This document shows positions 25,200 to 37,190 of a stretch of 64,000 nucleotides of DNA, piece by piece. The translations under genes were made by a program, and so were the position numbers. This DNA comes from Druceiella hillmani. Lineage: Eukaryota > Arthropoda > Insecta > Lepidoptera > Hepialidae. The notes beneath the pieces are model-generated. The model worked only from the letters and a program-made list of their open reading frames with translations. It had not been told where the DNA came from and ran no database searches. The stretch's first letter is position 1. Each line of letters opens with the position of its first letter. Where the stretch lies: contig JAYKKI010000008.1 in the NCBI GenBank assembly GCA_039881145.1, forward strand, positions 31,478,501-31,542,500, written 5' to 3'.

Positions 25200-27081
25200 C
25201 TTTTGGCTGCGGCTTCGCCCGCCTGAATTTTTGACTAAGACGGTGGTCTTGTAACCGAATGAAGCCACTGCGATCGTCTTTGCTCAGTATTTAAATTCAG
25301 TTTTTTTTGGATAATATACCTGACTTTGCAAGGGCAGCACGAGCCGCTGTTAATAAGGGCGCATCTCTTTTGCATATTGGTGGAGTGGATATAGCGGAAG
25401 TCGGACTCGCATTGGAACAGCCTCAATCTAAACATATTACTGGTCTTTATGGTTGACCTCCATATGTTATCAAGGCCCGTTCTGATATATTCGTCAAGCC
25501 ACTTACATTTATAATAAATCTTTAATTACGTTCTGAAATTTATCCATCTGTTTGGAACACTTCCCGTGTAACACCAACTTTCAAAACTGGTTCTAGGTCT
25601 GATGTAAAAAAATATTGGTCTTTAGATGTCTTATCTTCATTTGCCAAAGTATTTGAAATTATTTTGCATCACCGTATTTATATGCATATCTAATCCCAGT
25701 TAACGGATTGGCACGGTTTCCGTCTAAAGCGATCCACAATCACTAATTTCAATAATTTTGTGAATTATGTGGCTGGAGAATTAGACAGAGGTCGTCAAGT
25801 TGATGTAGCCTATTTTTATTTTAAAAAGGCATTTGACCGAGTCGACAATGATATTCAACTAGTGAAATTATTGGAAACAAGTATGTCTCCTACTCTAATA
25901 TAATTTTTCTTTACTTTAGGGTTCGTAAACAATACGTCCGACTTGGAAATTTCGAATCTCAGCCTTGCATTACTCAATCTGAAATCAGTCAAGGTAGTAA
26001 TTTAGGTTCACTTCCGTTTCTGATTACTATAAACGATTTGCCTACAGTTGTCAGCACTGCTCGTTGCCTTCTCTTTGCCGATGATTTAAAACTCTTTTTA
26101 GGTGTTAATAGTCAATTCGACAGTAATCTGTTCCAACATAATATCGACTCAATATTACAGTGGAGTCTGAGCAACAAGATACATTTTAATTTAAGTAAAT
26201 GTGCTATGATGACGTGCGAGTACTCCCGCTTAGTTGTCCCATTTGTGCGTAGTTATGAGCTGGGCATAGCTATACTATGTGGGATCTTGGTGTAATTATG
26301 GACAACCATCTTACATTTCACAGTCATATCGTGGATATCAGAAAGCTTGCATGGTGCTAGGATTTGTCATACGTAATTTTAAAAATTTTCAACATACCGA
26401 ATGTATCATTACACTATTTAACTCCTTAGTCCGTAGTATACTCGAAACGAATGTAGTCATCTGGTCTCCGTATGAAAGTATTTAAATCCTCACGCTGGAG
26501 AAAATATTAAAAAAGTTTAATAGGTTTTTGTATTATAAAGTTCATGGGTATTATCCTTACTTATTTCCCTCAGACTTCATAATGGGCATGGTGGGATGTA
26601 ATTCCCTTCAACTCCAAATTGAATTGCTTTTGATCACGCATTTTTTTAAGTTATTAAATCATTATATTGATAACCCCTTGATTAGTAGCTTAGTAGCTCT
26701 TTATGCTACTGACTGCTACATGAGGAGACTATGTAATTGTTTATTTTACCTGCCTAGAGCGAACACGAATGTCGCCTGTCTTTCGAGCACTCACAGTGCT
26801 CAACGCCGTATTGCAAGATGCACCCAGTCTAGATATTTTTTCTGCTCCACTGATCGTTTCAGAAATGGGGTCATAGAGTTGCTTAGTAGTTCACAACTGA
26901 TTGCTAAATTATATTTATCCAAATCACTGTGTATTTGCTTCTCAAATTTTATGGAATTATTCTGTGAGTGTATTGTCCTATTCGTCATTGTTTTATAACT
27001 ATTTGTCATATCTTCTTCCACATGCCCAGCGATATGTGTAAGGTGTGCATGGGGTTTCTAAGAAATAAATAAATAAATTTG
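25200..27081 (+). pseudogene. Decayed non-LTR retrotransposon (LINE), reverse transcriptase part
   Basis: This is a 5'-truncated LINE ORF2 broken by frameshifts and stops. In order: a pre-RT linker (about 25260-25480, ending ITGLYG then a stop), reverse-transcriptase motifs SDVKKYWSLDVLSS (about 25597) and HGFRLKRSTITN (about 25710), motif A AYFYFKKAFDRVD (25808 on) and motif C FADD (26074-26085). A C-terminal part follows with ETNVVIWSP and YYPYLFPSDFI (26440-26600). It ends in a 3' tail TAAGAAATAAATAAATAAAT near 27081. The motif A aspartate is a tyrosine (25817-25819). A fragment of the same family lies at 3998-4085. Subfamily placement within the Jockey-like group is a guess. Confidence 0.9.
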
Positions 27082-27295
27082 AATGCCAGTTTTGGGTTCG
27101 CAGGATACATTATAGGATAGGATAGGTACTACATACACCTAGTTTCGTTTCACAAAAATTATTGTATTTTTCGAGTTCAAAACCGGTATCCCTATATGAA
27201 ACATGACTTATAACTATTCTAAATTTTATAAAAATCAGTTCAGCGGCGATTAAGGAACATATATAAAGATACGTAATGGCGACTTAACTGATTGT

Positions 27296-27296
27296 A

Positions 27297-27370
<74 letters not shown>

Positions 27371-27384
27371 ATATATATATATTT

Positions 27385-27417
<33 letters not shown>
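27296..27417. repeat. Compound (TA)n(TG)n microsatellite
   Basis: Three TA runs are separated by TG runs at about 27354-27370 and 27383-27394. The right flank reads ATAACAAAATAAGAAGAAAA, nearly the same as the right flank of the tract at 27935-28021. Confidence 0.95.
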
Positions 27418-27418
<1 letters not shown>

Positions 27419-27934
27419 CAAAATAAGAAGAAAAATTATATATTATACATACATATATGTAAAAAAAGTTTTATTGTCATAAACAGAACTTCCGTATAAA
27501 AATTTAAACGAATTTTAGGTTTCCGTAGCCAAACTCCTTATAGTTTCACTATGTCTATCTTTCAGTTTGTCCGTCTATATGTCACAGCGGTGTTACTTGC
27601 AGACTGCTAGTGCTATAAACCTGAAATTCTACATGGTTATGTATATATTTATAAGGCCTAAATTTTTTTTTTAAATTTAAAAAAGTTCTGAAATCTTCTA
27701 AAAAAAGTTATTAGGGTAGGCCTCTCTTACATGCAAAGTGCCGGTGATTTTGTTTTGCATTTTTATTAGGTCTTTCAAAATTCTCGGTATTATAGGATAA
27801 ATACTTTTTCAATATAGGGATTTATTTGCAAAATATTAAGCTTTAGAGTGGTGGTTTTTGTTAGTTACTTGTATCGACACCTAAACCGTTATGCTTGAAT
27901 ATCTGAAAAGTATTCAAAATAAAGAAAAAAAAAA

Positions 27935-27947
27935 TTATATATATATA

Positions 27948-28021
<74 letters not shown>
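27935..28021. repeat. (TA)n microsatellite
   Basis: This is a TA run with one G interruption near 27949. A 62-codon frame made of Tyr and Ile repeats is an artefact of it. Confidence 0.95.
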
Positions 28022-28024
<3 letters not shown>

Positions 28025-28210
28025 CAAAATAAGAACTAAAATTATCACAGATAGTCCAGCTATACTAGTTTACGAGTAATAATCGTCCAAATTACATGTG
28101 ACACAAATGACTTAAATCAACTACAACAAATAATTTTGTATTTTAAAATGTATATTCATTACGTCTGTAAAAGGTATACTAGGCAATGTATTTATATTTT
28201 ACAAGGTAAG

Positions 28211-28798
28211 GATTAAATATTATTTATATTTTAACTATGATTTTGCTGACGTGAAGGGTATATCCAATATATTTACATCGTGAACAATTAATGTTTGTGA
28301 ATAGTACAGAAATATCTACCATTAAAGGTTTTTAAGTTCATAAATATTTGTAATACTCTTATAGTGCAAATTCTACTCGTTTTTTTTTCTTTTATCTTAT
28401 AATATTGATTAAATATTATTTATATTTTAACTATGATTTTGCTGATGTGAAGGGTATATGCAATATATTTACATCGTGAACAATTAATGTTTGTGAATAG
28501 TACAGAAATATCTACCATTAAAGGTTTTTAAGTTCATAAATATTTATAAAACTCTTATAGTGCAAATTCTACTCGTTTTTTTTTCTTTTATCTTATAATA
28601 TTGATTAAATATTATTTATATTTTAACTATGATTTTACTGATGTGAAGGGTATATGCAATAAATTTACATCGTGAAAAATTAATGTTTGTGAATAGTACA
28701 GAAATATCTACCATTAAAGGTTTTTAAGTTCATAAATATTTGTAAAACTCTTATAGTGCAAATTCTACTCGTTTTTTTTCTTTTATCTTATAATATTG
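28211..28798 (+). repeat. Tandem array, three 196-bp units
   Basis: Units start with GATTAAATATTATTTATATT at 28211, 28407 and 28603, giving an exact 196-bp period. They differ by few substitutions, so the amplification is young relative to the host repeat. Each unit ends with GCAAATTCTACTCG, a T-run and TCTTATAATATT, so the unit spans the terminal part of the dispersed repeat. Confidence 0.95.
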
Positions 28799-28939
28799 AC
28801 TTGAAAAGCTTTGAAGCTAGTGAGGGGAATTAATACTCAAAATTTTTGTTCCTCTTAGTTTCAAAGCTTTTAATTTTTATATGCGGGTTCATATTGTTTT
28901 ATCACTATCTCAAATTTTAAGTTTCTCCATTAAAGGGTT

Positions 28940-29252
28940 TCTTAAAAAAACAGCATGAACGTTTTTAATAATATATCTACAGTACATAAAATTCTATCCT
29001 TTATAACTTGCTCTTTTAATTTATTCCCTATACGACATATTAAATTAAAAAAATAGGTTATCCCATTTGCTCCATCTGCACTTTTTACATAAATACTATT
29101 CAGTACAAATATAAGCGGTTTCATAAGCTTTACTACTGTACCAAATTTCAAACATTTACTTCAAATGGTTTCTGAGAAAAACGACTATTACAGATGGACT
29201 GACACACCGACATGTGAGTGGTCTCGTAAGAGTTACGTTTTTCCCCCTTTTG
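28940..29252 (-). repeat. Lepidopteran dispersed repeat, head part, reversed
   Basis: On the minus strand from about 29250, CTCTTACGAGACCACTCACA and GTGTGTCAGTCCATCTGT resemble the CGTCTGTCTGTC segment that follows the family head. The body runs left to about 28940. It lies tail-to-tail with the copy that ends at 28799. Confidence 0.45.
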
Positions 29253-29325
29253 TATAAAAATATTCTTTTACGATATTCTGTTTAAAATTTAATTTGTTTG
29301 GTAAGAATTACAAACTTAATTTTTA

Positions 29326-29558
29326 TTTACAACTAAATAAAACTACCCGATGTAGTATTATATCTACTTTATGTAAATTATTAACTATGACCTAGGTTTC
29401 GTTGTATGACAACATCTTCATGTGGGAGAAGATCAGAAGATCTCTTCAATAATTTAAATAAAGTAGATATAATAACTACATCACGTAGTTTCATTTAGTT
29501 GTGTATAAAAATTAAATAATAATGAATTTCTTCAAAATTAACGCCAAATATATTCAAT
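29326..29558 (+). mobile_element. Palindromic element copy c: shortened palindrome plus tail
   Basis: The left arm (ACAACTAAATAAAACTAC, then GACCTAGGTTTCGTTGTATG) faces a shortened right arm ending ACATCACGTAGTTTCATTTA at about 29499. The apex reads GGGAGAAGATCAGAAGATCT and differs from other copies. About 14 extra bases separate the arm from the tail, which ends ATTAACGCCAAATATATTCA at 29558. Confidence 0.85.
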
Positions 29559-31829
29559 ATTTAAAAACTTTTAAATTGGATATCTAAATCAGCTTTCGGC
29601 AGACGCGCCTTTTATTGTACCGTAAATATAAACATTAATATTACAGAATACTAAATTCAGATCTTTAAATACTCTTCTGTGGTATACTACCTAGCATTGG
29701 GTCAGGCTTCCAGAACACAAGTTTGAATCCCTACTGAATAAAAAATATCTTTTGAAATTAAATATTAACTGGAAAATTATAAACTTAATTTATTCACACC
29801 GCATTGTAGTTTTCATCGAATTTCAAAGTCGGCATCAAGGACATTCACTTCGTTCAAAGTCTCACTTACTTCGGTACCGCCGATCTTCCGAAGGATTGCA
29901 TTACAGCTACACAAAAAATTGTGTATTCTAAAATCTCTCATTACAGCTCGAGGTACTCGTATATTATATTCCAAACATTTCACCCGCCCAATAAAAGTCC
30001 ACCCTGTACATGAATATGAACCTACCTACTTGTCTGAGATACGAACGAGTAGATTCGTTTTCGGGTTATCTTAGATGCGGCTCCGCTACTTGTAATAATT
30101 TTCAAGTTTTGACATATGTGAGGAGGAAGTCTTAAACGGCCGTCGGATACATAAATTTGTTATAATTTTATTTATTGTTGTATAAATACCGCCGTACTTA
30201 AACCTCGTGTTTGTTTATTATTTAATCAAATTGCTTGTAAATTTCTTCCGACAAGTAGACGTTCTTTTTCATTTGATAAATAATCGCAAGTCTTGAATGA
30301 CATTAAGATAAAATATATTATTTTTTCACAGAACACTGGTTGACCCGTCGAATTAACTGGACGTGCCCATCTAGCCTTTGCTATCTCTGCAATTGAAATA
30401 TTATTTTGTGCCGTAGCCCCATTATTTCGTTTTAAAACTTTCACTTTTGAAACTTTATGAGCCCTTCAACTAATATTTCAATTAATGATACATAATTTTA
30501 AAGAAACATGAAATATCTCATAACGAACGTCTATTCAAACACTTTCGCGCATATCTACTTATCTAAAAGCCCATCCCTACCATTTTAAGGAAAGCTTTGA
30601 AGTACGAAAATTATAAAATTTCTGGACTCTGGTTCTAACACTTTCGTCATTGTAGCATTATTGAATGCTTAAGAGTCTTCATAAAAATGTGGAAATAGCA
30701 CTACAAATTCCTAAATCCATTCAAATACAATACGGTGTTTGAAACAAACATTCGAAATTGCCACTTATATCTCGCAAATATCATTCAGTATTTGAACAAT
30801 TTTCGCTTTTCTACTCTGATTCCGTGTACCAAACAGCAATTAATAATTAATAGCGGATAATATCAATGTTTATATCTTTTGATATTTTTTATTACCTAAT
30901 TATTTGAAATAAATATCTGAAACAGTCTCTTGGCTATAATAAATGTTTCTAATTATAAACATTTAGTAACACTAAGATTTCAGTATGGTTATTTTCAGTT
31001 AACAGTATGGTTACAATGCGATTACAATCAATCAAACGTTTTAATCATTACGTAAAAAACAATCCTTGTGTTATTGTAATTCATTATCTCCTTATGTTCA
31101 AAGGTTATAATTTTACATAATTATCAGCTAAAAATGTTTCTAAAAATATTTTAAATTATCTGTAGCTTCACCAAACGAAATAGAACATTCAGTAATGGCG
31201 GAGATTTTTATTTCACTTAGACACTGGTAGGTTGCCAATTCATTACGAGGATCTGTTTGTTTTTAGTATAAAAGAACAGCAGATCTGTAGGCCAAGGTCT
31301 CTGTTACTGACACGACTTTATATTATTTACATTAGAAATGTTCCATGTACAGCTTTAGTGGAAATTTTAGTTTCGCGAATTTTTCCGTGACACAGAAATC
31401 ACATGACACTGAAATAATTTTGTGGCTTAGCGACAATACAGTTCATAATTTATAATTACCTGTGGTAACTTGATTACATTTATATTATGGTATACACAAA
31501 ATTATTTCTCAAGTATATTCTATCCGATCTATAGATATTAGAGACATAATGATGTCATTAATGAACCATTTCTACGTATACTAACAGCTTATTTGTATAC
31601 AAAATATCAGGTAGTGCTCAATCTTAATCCATTGATACTCGGTGCATGTGAATGAATCACAAAGTGTGTAAACATGTTAAACCTAGATTTTACACAAACA
31701 TTTAAGGGTATTAAAACGAAAAGTGTCTGCAAGGAAATAAATGACTTAGAAACTTGCACAAATTTTCCTTCATAATTTTACGACATATACTTTGTAATGA
31801 AACCGAGACAAGTATTGCTGGCGTAGAAA
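29559..31829. other. AT-rich sequence, no supported gene
   Basis: A tRNA B-box-like word (AGTTTGAATCCC) at about 29729 may be the relic of a tRNA-related SINE, but no partner box or body is clear. No convincing frame is present. Confidence 0.45.
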
Positions 31830-31970
31830 TGGTCAGGCAACCCGATCTTAACCAGGAATGCGGGCGCGGGGGCGGCGCGGCGGGGCGCCGAGTTATGTCC
31901 TGGGCCCGACTGCTACCGGACTTAGAACAGTGAGTCCAGGGCCGGAGAAGCGGCTGACAGATTCGCGTTA
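31830..31970. promoter_or_regulatory. Short GC-rich island
   Basis: The core (31857-31890) is almost pure G and C. It is followed by GAGTTATGTCCTGG (31890-31903), a word repeated with one change in the island at 22731-22744. An 87-codon frame begins here, but its GC-rich start and AT-rich end do not look like one coding exon. Confidence 0.3.
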
Positions 31971-33039
31971 CAACTTAAAGAAAACATTCAGATTTCATAA
32001 TATAATTCTATGGTTATCAGTTTTAGCAATGTATTTGTATGACAATAAATATAACCAAAGTGAACTTGCGAACGACGGTCTTATCAATTGTTCGAAATAC
32101 TTGTTACCATTACTGGATTAAGTAAACAGATAAGTATGTGTTCCTATATTAAACAAATTTAATAAGTTTCTTATTTTTACATGTTCTTTTCTTTAAATGT
32201 TCTTTTTTTGTAATAGAGAGATATAGGAAAGAAATGGCATCTACAATAAATATCCGAAGTTCTCGCTTTGCCCGCGGAAAATGATAAAATTACCACTTGC
32301 ACTTGCCTTACAAACGACAATAAGTTTTTTAGTTTTGAATTTATAATACAATCTTTCCATAATAGACTATACTTATAATATATTTTACTAGAATATTGCA
32401 GATATAAACTATAACGGAATATATAATAGCAATAACAATTTTTAGATTCGTCGAAACTTTTAAGTCCTTATTACAAGCGCTAAGTGATACGTGAAAGTTA
32501 TATTCAAAATACACATTCCATTCCAATACACATTACGTAAAATAAGCAGCTATACTTAATAATGAATTTCTGTAAAACAAGCACATACACAATCATTCCA
32601 ATAACATCACAGCGTACATATTAGATTATACGTAAGAAAACTATCGAACTGTTGATCTCACCAAGTGAAAAATCTAAAATGCCTTCTCTCTGACCATAAC
32701 TTATTTAAAATTATAAAATAAGCACAACTGAAAAAAGCACAACTCTAATCCCGTCTACCCCATTGCACATACACCCGGTCTTATGTGCAAGAAGGTTTTT
32801 ATCACAAGCACCAACATTATCGCAATATATTTCTATACGAATTCTAAGCTTGTGTCTGTATATAACAGTTCAACAAAATAAGAACACCTACGCGACAAGC
32901 TTCAGCAAAACGGGCACGAAGATCGTCCCAGCTGCGCCACTGTGCACACATCCGGCGATATGCATCTGGACACAAACAAATTGGACCGAACGCGCATGTA
33001 GCTATTGAAATATTACAAATTTCTTGTTTTACTAGTTTT
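31971..33039. other. AT-rich sequence, no supported gene
   Basis: A GCTTTGCCCGCGG word at about 32267 resembles a common lepidopteran repeat, and a similar one (CGGCTTCGCCCGCC) lies at 25210. No gene signal was found. Confidence 0.4.
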
Positions 33040-33335
33040 TATGACACCGTAATGTTGTCTTATTATATCGGCGGGACCTGCCGCTCTTTGCCGCGGCCTT
33101 ATCTGATAAATCGGCGTCGATTAATATAAATCGGGAACGCGGCGCAATTTGATACCGGCGCGGGAGCCTGCCCCGATAATATCGTTGATTGATTGTAATT
33201 TTTTTTTGTCTTTTCGGTAGGCCGTGAAATTTTTGCTTGTAGCGAGAACGGCCGTGTGTGGGTGCACACGTGGACGAAGGAAATTGGGATGTCAGGTGTG
33301 ACCGTATTTGGATGTACTTTGATATATTCTGATTA
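33040..33335. promoter_or_regulatory. GC island with paired GATA sites and an Exd/Hox-like site
   Basis: TTATCTGATAA (33099-33109) is two GATA words facing each other. CGATTAAT follows at 33118, and TGATTGATTG (33186-33195) matches the Exd/Pbx-Hox composite consensus. Several short GC-rich near-repeats (CCGGCGCGGG, CGGCGGGACC) lie between. The 104-codon minus-strand frame across it has no domain. The layout is enhancer-like. Confidence 0.42.
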
Positions 33336-35679
33336 CGATAAGGCATGACAAGAATTATACATGTTTATATTTAGAGGAATAACATAAGTTCTTATATTTA
33401 AGACGTACTTATGATAATATTATTTTACTATATTAATATTAAACTAAGTTTGTAAATGTAAATGCCACTCATTAATTCTTTTAAATAAACTATTAATATG
33501 TAAATATTTTAACATGCTAAATATCAATAAAACGAAAAAGTATAAAAATAATAATAATAATAAACGTCAAAACCAAATGCACACGCCAAAATAATTTATT
33601 GTAAAAAGACTCCTATGAAATACTCGCATCCAAATCGTATAATGTATTATTAAATTAAATAGTATAAAATTCTCAGTCCTGGCAAAATGATATTTCAGGA
33701 AAAATACCCAGAATTTCATTTTGCATACCAATTAACAGACCACATCCAAAAACTAAAAAAATGCCCTATCTGGAAATCTTCGACCTCATGTCTTTGAACA
33801 AAAGTTATAATGATTCTCGATATTTTTAATTAAAAAATTATATTAGTATGAAAATTCTTAATCACAGTATAAACATTTACATGAATGATTTAGCTTTATT
33901 AATTAAGTTTAATAAAATGTAATACATAAATTTGCCATTATTGATATTCTAATAACTTATTAACGAAATAACTATCCTAAGAAAATAAAAAATTCAGTGT
34001 TACTCTAGAATAACAAAGTAAGATGAAGATATACATACGAATTCAGAATTGTTTCATTGATCATAATATATTAAGAAATAGTATAAGACACCAAAAAAGT
34101 AACAAATTGAAGGATTAACACAATGGCAAGATTTTTAATAATATAAATCGAATTTTTTGCATGCACAGACAATGTTGACGAAATTTCAAGAAGTTTCAAA
34201 GATCTAAAGCTTGGCTATGAGGCAACAAGGAACGAAGCAAGAAAATTTAACCCGTTGCTAAGCCACGATAAAATGAAATTTTACGCACTGTTTCACGTCT
34301 GCGATACAAGGTAAATATTTGATAATTAATACATGCGCAGTTAGTTACCACAGCCAACAGATCCTCTCGCGGAATTAAAAAAATATGTAAAAATAAAATT
34401 TCTGTACCAAAAAAGTTATTAACAAGTTTTTTAAAAGTTATTAAAAAGTCAATAATCAGAGTAGATCTCAAAAAAAATTAATTTAATGAGATCTACTCTG
34501 ATTTTTTATCAAAAATATAAAAATAAAAATTGACAAGAACTTCTCAAAATAGTAAAATTAGAAGCTCTTGCAATTTTTAAAAGGAAAATCAAGAGAGGTT
34601 AGATTCAGGTTAATGCTATTTGGCAACGTAAATTAGTTTTTAAATTATATAAAGTATATAAGGACCTTGATAGTGTAAGAAACGTAGAGATTCGTAAAAT
34701 AAACTTGAGTAATAACCTTTTGCGAAAAAATGAAACCAAAAAGTCCAAATGAATATTTCTGGTCAAACTAGCTAGGAATCAACTAAACAAATTCAAATTG
34801 GATCTGGAAAGGGATCAAAAACTTATTTAAAAATAAACGATTGAAAAATAATGATCAATAAAAGATCGTCCTGCTATAATAAACTTGAGAAAGCCAAGAC
34901 TCACCCAGAGCTTTCGCGCTTTTGAAAAAGATTTTTTTTTGGGGAGTGCTGCAATTGAATAAAATAAACTCACGTTGAAACGTGCATTAGTTACTGTAGC
35001 ATTAATTTATAAATTAACAAATATCAAAAAATTGTATGTTATAATTCGATGCTTGTTTTAATCGATTGAAAACTCAAATAATATAAGTTCAACCGAAACA
35101 ATCTTTTCAAAACTGTAATGTTAACCTGTTATTTATCTCTGACGGAAAAATATATTTTCCAAAGGATGTTATAAACCGTTTTAAAAATGAACCCAGCACA
35201 TTTCTTAGCATCTGTGTTAGTACATAACCTTAATTTTATAACGTTGTCTTTATTTATGTTTAAAATATTCAAAAACATGTCTTTGTTTCGATTCTATGTA
35301 TTCGGCTATTTGCAAAATATTCAAAGGCTTCATCGTCTTTATTTCAATTTCGAGCAAAAAATTAAAATATCGAAAGATAGCCTGCGTCTTTATTCCGATA
35401 TCTTAATCTTCCACTTCTTTGAGCTATGTGTATAAACTGTACAAAGTTATGATTTTATAATTAGTCTATTAACACTAATTTCAATCTAGGCATATCCCAC
35501 TAGAGTAACGAAGAGATAATGCTGTGCATAACAATTCTACGATATGAGGAAACTCTTAACCATTCGTATTAATATTATATATCGAATAAACTACCACAAA
35601 CAATAAACAATTGCCAGTGGGTGGCTATTAAAATCGCTTTCTCTTTTCAATATTTATCATAAAAATAATTAATACAGAT
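33336..35679. other. AT-rich sequence, no supported gene
   Basis: An inverted repeat is listed separately at 34455-34503. All frames are short and unrecognised. Confidence 0.5.
34455..34503. repeat. Inverted repeat (16-bp arms)
   Basis: ATCAGAGTAGATCTCA (34455-34470) is the exact reverse complement of TGAGATCTACTCTGAT (34488-34503), with a 17-base A/T loop. Confidence 0.95.
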
Positions 35680-35900
35680 AACAGTATTGGCAAAGAAATT
35701 CCTCGAACGGATAATACTGACGAAGTCCAGTAGAAAGTGGCAAAGTTCGAACCGGTCGGTATGATAAATCAGCAGGACAGAGGCGCGGTGTCATTATTGC
35801 AGCAAGTGGTAAAACAAAGCAGGCAATCGGATACGCCGCGTTGACAAATGGCACGTCACTGTGGTCCGTTGTACTCATTCATTTCGCCTCTATCGGACTG
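35680..35900. promoter_or_regulatory. GC-richer island, possible conserved element
   Basis: The block includes GGTATGATAAATCAGC, GTGTCATTATTGCAGC and ACAAATGGCACG between AT-rich flanks. The 69-codon minus-strand frame has no recognisable domain. Confidence 0.28.
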
Positions 35901-36499
35901 TATTCCAAATGCGTTATGTAAATATGACCTGGTCTCCGCAATATGCTTACTATATTTTACCTGTTAAAAAGACAATGTAAGAATATTGTGAATTACTATC
36001 AAGCAATGACCTCAGTAACCACATATTGATAACTGCTGAGGCATAATTCAGACTTTTCAAACTAGGCCAATAATCAAAGAATGAAATAGTATTTTAAAGA
36101 AATGTAAGACCAAGAGGTTCCTTGGGTTAATCATCTAATACCAAGAAAAGCAGATGAAATGAACTAGCAGTCTACATAGTAATAAAAAATGTGCAAAAAT
36201 AATTATAAACATTTTTTTAACCTTGCTTGAAAATAATTTATTAAACTTTACTTTGTTTTGAAATATACTACGGTCTACATTAGCTATTTCACGATATTTT
36301 AACAAATGTAATATTTAATGCTAAAGCTAAATAGAAGAATGGTTAAGTTCGCTGTTAAGCGTACACTATTTAAATTAATGTTTAAATACATCTTTTCTTC
36401 TGATCCGAAGTGCACAATGTGAGCCTAAGCTTTCATGTTTTACAATATGTTATACATATGCTAAAAGTTGCATTAAGTTCCTAAATTAATAATATATAT

Positions 36500-37190
36500 T
36501 TAGAGATGGACGGTGACGTTAGGCATCGTTGGGATCTACCTTTCTAGGAGATTTTACCCTAAAAAAGCTGAATTAACACCGATAGCGTATCCATAGGAGA
36601 GGAACAGTGGGCTACTACTAGGAACAGTGGGCTGGGTATAGTCCGATCATACCCGTCTTCGCCTCCACAACCCTCTCGACCTATAAGATAATAACAGACC
36701 CTCCTTTATTGGTCGTCCACCTCTTAACGAGTATCGCCCACCGTCAATAATAATAGTATAAAAATATTATAAGTATAACCCACTTAACGAGTATCGCTCA
36801 CCGTCAATAACTTCAGGACTGAAATAACTAAGTACGAAGGACGCAAGCGATCTGTTGTCGACTCTAAACCAACAATCTAGATAAGGGAGTTCACCCAGCA
36901 GAAAATCAGCATGTGGTCTAGGAAAACTGCTCCAGACCTTAACCCCGTAGACGTGTCTTGCAGGAACGGGGGACAAAGCTCCATAACTCGGACTGCGAGA
37001 AAGGTAACCTCTGTAAGAAATACCCTAATCCTATGGTGTGGTTCGCCACCAGTTACTAGCGACCAAATTTGACGACAAGGGCGATTCGTCGATTTATATA
37101 GCCTTCTACCAGGAATAGGCGTAACCGTTAATAGCGACCTTGATATCATCCTGTACTCGTGGAAACAATATTGAGCGAATCAATTAAAAA
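36500..37190 (+). mobile_element. Probable 5' untranslated region of the Jockey LINE
   Basis: This GC-richer block leads directly into the gag remnant of the element. It contains a 28-bp direct repeat, CTTAACGAGTATCGCCCACC plus CGTCAATAA, at about 36722 and again 60 bp on at about 36782. Jockey elements have an internal promoter in their 5' UTR, and the repeats could be part of it. The left border is not defined by a visible target duplication. Confidence 0.45.

Larger units (their letters stand above)
27517..28799 (+). repeat. Lepidopteran dispersed repeat with internal expansions
   Basis: The head at 27517 (TAGGTTTCCGTAGCCAAACT) and the GTTTGTCCGTCTATATGTCA segment mark the start of the same family as 20287-20928. 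The family-like terminus (GTGCAAATTCTACTCG plus T-run) occurs at the end of each of three 196-bp units, the last ending at 28799. A (TA)n tract at 27935-28021 lies inside. The copy is therefore longer than its relatives because of the microsatellite and the tandem amplification. Confidence 0.6.

Noticed and set aside
29680..29745. tRNA-like B-box word AGTTTGAATCCC
   Set aside because: No matching A-box, cloverleaf or SINE body could be traced. A single B-box-like word is not enough.
33032..33346. 104-codon minus-strand frame
   Set aside because: It lies across a GC-rich motif cluster, has no recognisable domain and mixes low-complexity basic residues. Composition explains it.
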